Shown: piece after piece, positions 9,404-13,743 of the stretch | Numbering within the stretch: the stretch's first letter is position 1 | How the letters are laid out: each line of letters begins with the position of its first letter | NCBI GenBank assembly: GCA_001799975.1 | Contig: MGUQ01000127.1 | Coordinates: 1,829-15,571, forward strand | DNA: 13,743 nucleotides | Source: Elusimicrobia bacterium RIFCSPLOWO2_01_FULL_54_10 | Lineage (GTDB): Bacteria > Elusimicrobiota > Elusimicrobia > 2-02-FULL-39-32 | Direction: 5' to 3' | The notes under the pieces: generated by a model | Seen by the model: the letters and a program-made list of their open reading frames with translations, nothing else | What the model was told of the DNA's origin: nothing | Databases searched by the model: none | Program-made: the position numbers and the translations under genes

Positions 9404-10371
9404 TGATAGCGTATCCTGGGATCGCAGAACGCGTATAAAAGATCGGCCAGCAGATTTCCCGCCAATGTGAGGAGAGCCACGATGGTGCCGATGCCCATGA
9501 GCATGGGATAATCCCGCGCCATGATGGCGTCATAGCCCAGACGGCCCATGCCGGGATAGGCAAAAATCGTTTCAAAAATAAAACTTCCGCCAATCAGTTC
9601 CGGAAGCATGAGCCCCAGAAGCGTGACAATGGGAATAAGAGCGTTTCTAAAGGCATGTTTTAAAATCACGGTTCGCTCAGGCAATCCTTTGGCGCGCGCG
9701 GTGCGCACGTAATCTTGCCGGATCACTTCCAGCATGGCGGACCTGGAATATCTTGCCAGTCCCGCCAGGCCGGTTAATGCCATCACAAACACCGGCAGCA
9801 CCAGGTGCGCTGACATGTCCAAAAATTTTCGCCAGGCGGACAAGTCGCTGTAATGAATGGAGCGCAGGCCGGAAATGGGCAGGAGCCCAAGTTTCAAGCC
9901 CAGTCCGATCATCAAAAGAAGCGCCACCCAGAATGTGGGCACGGAAAAGCCCAAATATACGAAGAACGTTGAAATTTTATCGAAGAGAGAATCTTTTTTG
10001 ACCGCCGAGAATATTCCGATGGCCAGCGCCGCCGTGAATATAAGAATGAGCGACAAAATGTTTAAAAGCAAAGTGGCAGGCAGGCTCTCGGCGATTTTTT
10101 TGATCACGGGCCTGCCGTCGCGGAAGGAGGTGCCGAAATCAAGGCGGCTCATCCGCTTGAGCCATTTCCAATAGCGCTCATGCCAGGGACGGTCCAGCTC
10201 ATAGAGTTTCACGAGCTTTTCCCTGGCCTCCGAAGACATGCGGGTGTTCAAGTCCGTGACCAAGTCCGTGGGTTTTCCGGGGGCGAGCTGCATGATAAAG
10301 AAAGTCATTAAAGTGATCCCTAACAGAAGTGGAATCATCATAAAAAGGCGTTTGATAAGATATGGGGTCAT
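9400..10371 (-). CDS. dppB: Peptide ABC transporter permease DppB/OppB-like
   Basis: Second membrane subunit, 323 residues. It starts [20 protein letters not shown], the typical DppB N-terminus with a first membrane segment at about 9-29, then a periplasmic loop containing [16 protein letters not shown] (57-71) and [12 protein letters not shown] (78-89). Further membrane segments lie at about 97-123, 134-160, 186-203, 242-265 and 289-313. The ATPase-docking loop is [21 protein letters not shown] (223-243), a clear EAA motif. The protein ends [13 protein letters not shown], as expected. Start and stop both lie in ATGA overlaps, with the binding-protein gene upstream and dppC downstream, so the five transporter genes should be made in step. 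Confidence 0.96.
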   Translation of the reverse strand: MTPYLIKRLFMMIPLLLGITLMTFFIMQLAPGKPTDLVTDLNTRMSSEAREKLVKLYELDRPWHERYWKWLKRMSRLDFGTSFRDGRPVIKKIAESLPATLLLNILSLILIFTAALAIGIFSAVKKDSLFDKISTFFVYLGFSVPTFWVALLLMIGLGLKLGLLPISGLRSIHYSDLSAWRKFLDMSAHLVLPVFVMALTGLAGLARYSRSAMLEVIRQDYVRTARAKGLPERTVILKHAFRNALIPIVTLLGLMLPELIGGSFIFETIFAYPGMGRLGYDAIMARDYPMLMGIGTIVALLTLAGNLLADLLYAFCDPRIRYQ

Positions 10372-11999
10372 AGGTCTTTATTGATCACCGGATATTTCAC
10401 ATTTTTTTCCCGCACATACCATTTATCAAAGTTCCATCCAAATCCGAAAGTGGACAAGGGCACTTGCCGCATTCCTTCAAAGCGTTCGTGCACCACGGGC
10501 AGATAATCCGGGTAATAGAGAAAAATATAAGGCAGGTCGTCATGCACAATCCTGTGCATTTCCTGGTAAAGTTTTTTCCGCTTTTCAAGATCGAAGGTCC
10601 TGCGGCCTTCTTCCAAAATAGCGTCCACGCGGGCGTTCTCGTAGCTGATGAAGTTGAACTGCCCTTCTTTTTTTTGGGAGGAGTGCCAGATGCTGAACTG
10701 GTCCGGGTCCGGGGCCGTGGTCCACCCCAAAATCATGGCGTCAAAATCCTTTTTGTCCACAAAGTTCTGGATGAAGGTGCTCCATTCGATGATGCGGATG
10801 TGCATGCGGATGCCGGCTTTTTTGAGCTGCTGCTGGATGATTTCTGCCGAGAGCGAGCGCATCTTGTTGCCCTGGTTGGTGATGAGGGTGAATTCAAAGG
10901 GCTTCCCCCCTTTATCCAGAACGCCGTCGCTGTCCGAATCCAGCCATCCTGCTTCCGCAAGGATGCTTTTGGCAAGTTCGGGGTCGCATTCGAAATCCTT
11001 GACGGCCGGGTTGTAGGCCCAGGACAACGGCAGAAAGGGCCCCGTGGCCTCCGAGCCCAGTCCCATCACCACGGCTTGCACCAGCTCAGACTTGTTGATG
11101 GCGTGCGCCAGGGCTTTGCGGATTTTAATGTCTTTGAACAGGGGCCGTGCCAGGTTGAAAGCAAAGTAGGTGTAGACGGCTCTCGGCAGGCGATATCGAT
11201 TATAGCTCTCGAAAAATTCTTCATACGCATGATACTGGTCCGGCGTGAGCAGCATGGTATCGATGCTTTTGTTGCGGAGCTCCAGAAATTCCACGGAATT
11301 GTCAGGAATGACGCGAAAAATGTAGCGAGCAATGTGAGGGCGGCCGTCAAAATATTTGGGGTTGGCTTCCAGCACGATTTTCTCGTCCACCCTCCATTCT
11401 TTGAAGATGTAGGGGCCGGTGCCCACGGGTTTTTTGTTCGCCGGATGCTCATTGAACGCGTTTCCCTTGGCTCCGCCAAAAACATGTTTGGGAATGATCC
11501 CGATGCCCCAGGATTCAAGAGCGGGCACATACGGTTCGGAGTAGGTCACTTTCACCGTCATGAAATCCGGCGTTTCCACGCGGACGACCTTGTCGAAGTC
11601 GGATGCTCGCGGAGTTTTGACTTCCGGGTCTTTCAGGCGGTCGTAGGTGTAGAGGACGTCTTCGGCCGTGAACGGTTTTCCATCGTGCCAGAAGATGCCG
11701 CTTTTCAGATGAAATGTGATGACCTTGCCGTCTTTGGAAACCTCCCAGCTTTTTGCCAGGTCCCCGGTGAGTTCAATGTTTTCGTCATATTTGATGAGCC
11801 CGTTGTAAACGAGACCGTTGATGGAGCTGGAAACGCTGTCTGAAGCCAGAACGGGGTTCAGATATGAAGCGTCGCCGATGGAACTTTCAACGAAGGAGTC
11901 GTCATAGGCGGGCGGGGATGCGGTGTCGAGCGGGGCCCGGGAGGTTCGGTTTTGACAGGCCGCGCCCAGGAGGAGGAAAAAGGAAAGGAATTTTTTCAG
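10368..11999 (-). CDS. Peptide-binding lipoprotein of the ABC transporter (DppA/OppA, SBP family 5), CTG start
   Basis: Extracytoplasmic solute-binding protein, 543 residues when read from the CTG at 11999-11997. Residues 2-14 form a short lipoprotein signal ([13 protein letters not shown]) ahead of C15, a slightly loose lipobox (LGAAC). The body has family 5 signatures: a [11 protein letters not shown] and [20 protein letters not shown] region near the N-terminus, [39 protein letters not shown] (190-202), and a [19 protein letters not shown] stretch (354 onward) with a DxDxDGxxD calcium-loop-like pattern common in this family. There is no ATG, GTG or TTG in frame between an upstream TGA (near 12098) and a GTG at 11579, which is 140 codons inside the conserved domain. 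CTG in a CTGA overlap with the RAM gene stop is therefore the best start. No Shine-Dalgarno; coupled re-initiation is likely. Confidence 0.92.
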   Translation of the reverse strand: MKKFLSFFLLLGAACQNRTSRAPLDTASPPAYDDSFVESSIGDASYLNPVLASDSVSSSINGLVYNGLIKYDENIELTGDLAKSWEVSKDGKVITFHLKSGIFWHDGKPFTAEDVLYTYDRLKDPEVKTPRASDFDKVVRVETPDFMTVKVTYSEPYVPALESWGIGIIPKHVFGGAKGNAFNEHPANKKPVGTGPYIFKEWRVDEKIVLEANPKYFDGRPHIARYIFRVIPDNSVEFLELRNKSIDTMLLTPDQYHAYEEFFESYNRYRLPRAVYTYFAFNLARPLFKDIKIRKALAHAINKSELVQAVVMGLGSEATGPFLPLSWAYNPAVKDFECDPELAKSILAEAGWLDSDSDGVLDKGGKPFEFTLITNQGNKMRSLSAEIIQQQLKKAGIRMHIRIIEWSTFIQNFVDKKDFDAMILGWTTAPDPDQFSIWHSSQKKEGQFNFISYENARVDAILEEGRRTFDLEKRKKLYQEMHRIVHDDLPYIFLYYPDYLPVVHERFEGMRQVPLSTFGFGWNFDKWYVREKNVKYPVINKDL

Positions 12000-12229
12000 A
12001 TGGCGATGGTGACGAGGGTTTCGGTGGAAGTCACGCCCGGGATTTGGCGGATTTTGTTCACCACCACGTTCGTCATGGTTGAAAGATCGTCCGCCTCAAT
12101 GTCGCACACCAGGTCCCAGCGCCCATAAACGCCGGACACATGCAAGACGCCCTTGGTGTCCTTGATCTTGGCCAGAGCGCTTTTTTCTTTGCCTGAGGAA
12201 AGTCTCACGAGAACCACACCTGTCACCAT
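11996..12229 (-). CDS. Standalone RAM domain protein (Lrp/AsnC ligand-binding domain only)
   Basis: The 77 residues correspond to just the amino-acid-sensing RAM domain of Lrp/AsnC regulators: MVTGVVLVRLSSGKEKSALA, then the GVYGRWDLVCDIEADD segment (33-48) and a final IPGVTSTETLVTI (63-75), the usual beta-alpha-beta-beta-alpha-beta order. The N-terminal helix-turn-helix is missing, and the 22 bp upstream plus the previous gene leave no room for one, so this is not a truncation of a visible longer gene. Standalone RAM proteins are known, especially in archaea, and can form ring oligomers or modulate full-length Lrp proteins (family knowledge). The ATG at 12229 has an excellent Shine-Dalgarno, AAGGAG, 8 nt upstream. 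Its stop overlaps the CTG start of the peptide-binding protein, suggesting it senses or regulates the imported amino-acid supply. Confidence 0.9.
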   Translation of the reverse strand: MVTGVVLVRLSSGKEKSALAKIKDTKGVLHVSGVYGRWDLVCDIEADDLSTMTNVVVNKIRQIPGVTSTETLVTIAI

Positions 12230-12233
12230 TGTT

Positions 12234-12250
12234 TTAACTCCTTAAGTTAA
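12234..12250 (-). promoter_or_regulatory. Small hairpin enclosing the RAM-gene ribosome binding site
   Basis: On the minus strand, TTAACT-TAAGG-AGTTAA is a 6-bp inverted repeat with a 5-nt loop; the Shine-Dalgarno AAGGAG straddles the loop and the 3' arm. It fills almost all of the 22-nt gap between the permease stop and the RAM ATG. The stem is A/T-rich with a single G-C pair, so stability would be low, and control by this hairpin is only a possibility. The ribosome binding site itself is clear. Confidence 0.4.
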
Positions 12251-12251
12251 T

Positions 12252-12761
12252 TTACGGATTTGCCGCCGGCAAATATTTGGAAAAGAAAATGTGGGCGATG
12301 CCCCCCGCCAGAGGCGGGAACAAAAGCGAGGACAGGAGGCGGAAAACCATGAAGCGCGGCGAAATAAGGGCGGATTCAATGGGCAGGCGCGCCACTGCCC
12401 AGAGTGACCAGGCCGTGACATAGGCCACCAATGTGCCCAGGCCCGCTCCGGCCTGATAGAGGGCGGCCACAATGGGGAAGCTGGTATAAGGCCCCCCAGG
12501 CGTGATGGCTCCCACGGCGCAGCCCAGCCAGATGCCCCGCCAGCCGGATTCTCGTCCCAGGCTTTTGGCGATGACTTCTTTGGGCACCAGCGTCTGGAGA
12601 AGCCCGGAGATTCCAAAGGCCAAAACAAGGATAGGCATGACTTTGATGAGCGTGCCCAATCCAAACTTCCATCCTTCGGTCAATGTTTCCGGGCCTTTTT
12701 TATAAGCGATCCAAGAGAGGACAGATGCGACAGCGGCAAAAAAAAGTGAAATGTTCCTCAT
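12252..12761 (-). CDS. Small multi-spanning permease, PF03773/DUF318 (YraQ/ArsP-like) half-length
   Basis: A 169-residue membrane protein starting MRNISLFFAAVASVLSWIAY. Hydrophobic segments: about 3-20, 39-60, 78-102 (containing the polar motif TPGGPYTSFPI, 87-97), 106-124 and 137-159. The glycine/proline motif inside a membrane segment and the overall style match the predicted-permease family PF03773, whose full-size members are roughly twice as long; half-size members occur, sometimes in pairs, but no partner is present here. The substrate is unknown. The ATG at 12761-12759 is in an ATGA overlap with the TM2-like gene and has GGAAG upstream; an earlier in-frame open stretch to 12839 is out-of-frame sequence of that neighbour. 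The family assignment is moderate; membrane location is clear. Confidence 0.75.
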   Translation of the reverse strand: MRNISLFFAAVASVLSWIAYKKGPETLTEGWKFGLGTLIKVMPILVLAFGISGLLQTLVPKEVIAKSLGRESGWRGIWLGCAVGAITPGGPYTSFPIVAALYQAGAGLGTLVAYVTAWSLWAVARLPIESALISPRFMVFRLLSSLLFPPLAGGIAHIFFSKYLPAANP

Positions 12762-13099
12762 GATTCTTCCGGCGCAGGAGGTTCTTTGGCGGAAAGTTCG
12801 CGGCCTTTGAAATAAGCCTGGGTGATGGAATAGGCCCAAAGCCCCAGAAAAACAAATGTGACCATGTTCAGCGTGTGTTTGTGCTGAGCTGCGGACGCGA
12901 GAACCACGGCTTGCACTTCAAGAGGGTCTGATGCAGGATCGATCGGGCCCACGCCCTTCATAATCCACACGGTGGGGACGATAAAAAGGATCGCGGCCGC
13001 CACAATGAGCAACCAGCCCTTTTTGTGTTCGCGGTTGTAAATTTGGCCCAACCCTGGGCCGAGGAGAGACAAGAGGCTTGCGATAAGCGCTTTCTTCAT
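12758..13099 (-). CDS. Small membrane protein, TM2/DUF5683-like
   Basis: A 113-residue protein. The N-terminus AL(I)ASLLSLLGPGLGQIYNRE (4-24) followed by HKKGWLLIVAAAILFI (25-40) is the pattern of TM2-like proteins: a first helix ending in PGxGQxYN, a short basic turn, then a second helix. A third hydrophobic segment (MVTFVFLGLWAYSITQAYF, 79-97) and a charged proline-rich tail (103-113) follow. The function of this family is not known. It is the first gene of the minus-strand run; the ATG at 13099 has no Shine-Dalgarno and lies 28 bp from the divergent TPR gene. Its stop overlaps the permease start by ATGA, so the two membrane proteins are probably made together. Confidence 0.75.
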   Translation of the reverse strand: MKKALIASLLSLLGPGLGQIYNREHKKGWLLIVAAAILFIVPTVWIMKGVGPIDPASDPLEVQAVVLASAAQHKHTLNMVTFVFLGLWAYSITQAYFKGRELSAKEPPAPEES

Positions 13100-13127
13100 C
13101 TAAAATGGATACGATAACTTATCAAAT
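13100..13127. promoter_or_regulatory. Compact divergent promoter region with an 11-bp palindrome
   Basis: The 28 bp between the TM2-like gene and the TPR gene must hold both promoters. It contains the palindrome GATAA-C-TTATC (13113-13123). Weak -10 candidates are TACGAT (13110-13115) for the plus strand, 12 nt before its ATG, and TATCGT (13116-13111) for the minus strand, 11 nt before its ATG; both match TATAAT at four of six. Neither gene has a Shine-Dalgarno, so near-leaderless transcripts are likely here too. The elements are weaker than those at ispH. Confidence 0.4.
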
Positions 13128-13743
13128 ATGAGAGTCAAATTCAATTTTGCGTTCCCACTCCTTGCGGCAGCTTGTCTGGCTCAGCCTTGCCGTGCTTTCG
13201 GCCAAGTGGATGCCTTCCCCCCCGCCCTCGTGCAAGACCTTTCGCAGGGAACCTCTGCCATCTATCTTTTGGATTTTGAGCAGGCCCATATGCATTTCCG
13301 CCATGCCATAGAGCAGGACCCCGCGCACCCCGCAGCTTACTTTTTTGACCTCATGTGCACGTGGTATGAGCTGGCGTATGATTCATTGTCCCTGCGCAAT
13401 CCCCAGAAGGAAAAAATTCTCGAAGCGCAGGCGGATTTGGCCATCCGGAAGGCCGAAGCCTACGCCAAAAACCCGCAAACCGCCGCGGTGGGATATCTTT
13501 ATTGGGGCGGCTCGTTGGGAGCCAAGGGCTGGTACAATGTGACGCGGCGCAATTGGGTGCGCGCTTATTTTTCCGGAAAAAAGGGCTACGAGCACATGAA
13601 AAAAGTGTTGGAGTTGGATCCGGAGCTTTATGACGCTTACCTGGGCGTGGGAATGTTTGAATATTACGCGGCCACTCTGGGCTCCGCGCTCCGCGCACTG
13701 GCCTCGTTCATGGTGCGGGGCAATAAAGAGGAAGCCGTCAAAT
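13128..13743 (+). CDS. Secreted TPR-repeat protein (N-terminal 205 residues, runs off the right edge)
   Basis: The frame from the ATG at 13128 stays open to the end of the window. The N-terminus MRVKFNFAFPLLAAACLAQP is a signal peptide (basic start, hydrophobic 6-18); cleavage could be type I after the CRAFG region or lipoprotein-like at C16 (LAAAC). Two tetratricopeptide-like units are visible: YLLDFEQAHMHFRHAIEQDP followed by AHPAAYFFDLM (about 43-73), and YEHMKKVLELDPELYDAYLG (about 155-175), each with the A/G-alternating small-residue pattern and a DP between units. Between them is a tryptophan/tyrosine-rich region (YLYWGGSLGAKGWYNV). The protein is probably periplasmic or envelope-attached; its partner is unknown. 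No Shine-Dalgarno upstream. Confidence 0.8.
   Translation, partial: MRVKFNFAFPLLAAACLAQPCRAFGQVDAFPPALVQDLSQGTSAIYLLDFEQAHMHFRHAIEQDPAHPAAYFFDLMCTWYELAYDSLSLRNPQKEKILEAQADLAIRKAEAYAKNPQTAAVGYLYWGGSLGAKGWYNVTRRNWVRAYFSGKKGYEHMKKVLELDPELYDAYLGVGMFEYYAATLGSALRALASFMVRGNKEEAVK

Noticed and set aside
10368..11579. Peptide-binding protein starting at the GTG at 11579
   Set aside because: This would remove the signal peptide and about 140 residues of conserved domain; the frame upstream is clearly coding and leads back to the CTG at 11999.
10464..11843. 459-codon open frame on the plus strand opposite the peptide-binding protein
   Set aside because: Antisense shadow; its length follows from third-position GC bias in the SBP gene, and the translation has no recognisable domain.
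12762..12839. N-terminal extension of the small permease
   Set aside because: The extra 26 residues are out-of-frame sequence of the TM2-like gene without hydrophobic or family character; the ATGA overlap at 12758-12761 fixes the start.

Overview
This is a bacterial chromosomal segment of moderate-to-high GC content that is almost fully coding: 17 genes, no RNA genes, no CRISPR, and no insertion sequence or phage gene. Gene content (IspH, NadA, ThiC, DUF2203, FadD-like ligase, a Dpp/Opp-type peptide importer, a standalone RAM domain, a TM2-like protein, a TPR protein) and the very tight packing fit a free-living Gram-negative-type lineage. Protein style recalls uncultured phyla such as Omnitrophota or Elusimicrobiota, but this is an impression, not a demonstrated assignment.

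Layout. At the left edge a partial DUF2203 gene (minus strand) and ispH (plus strand) diverge from a gap of about 30 bp that holds two mirror-image TATAAT boxes placed so close to the start codons that both mRNAs should be leaderless. From 1193 to 13099 all 14 genes lie on the minus strand. In transcription order they are: TM2-like protein, small permease, RAM-domain protein, a five-gene peptide ABC transporter (lipoprotein SBP, DppB, DppC, DppD, DppF), structured repeat copy 2, FadD-like acyl-CoA ligase, a receiver-only response regulator, thiC, a PHP phosphoesterase, nadA, structured repeat copy 1, and a thiamine-binding (MTH1187/YqgV-type) protein. At the right edge a secreted TPR protein starts on the plus strand and runs off the window.

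How the genes work together. Most neighbours overlap by 4 nt in NTGA stop/start junctions (ATGA five times, TTGA once, CTGA once), so translational coupling is pervasive. The transporter module imports peptides; the RAM protein upstream may sense an amino acid. The FadD/receiver pair links fatty-acid activation to an unknown phosphorelay. thiC-PHP-nadA plus the thiamine-binding gene form a cofactor block (thiamine pyrimidine and NAD), and with IspH give three [4Fe-4S] enzymes in 5 kb.

Most notable observations: (i) two copies of a roughly 76-85 bp three-way-junction palindrome whose helices covary, each sitting in the gap before a gene and ending exactly on that gene's ATG, so that the G-run and start codon lie inside the stem; (ii) a CTG start codon for the peptide-binding lipoprotein, supported by the absence of any ATG/GTG/TTG in the preceding open frame; (iii) a symmetric leaderless divergent promoter at ispH. 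No defence or mobile gene system was found.
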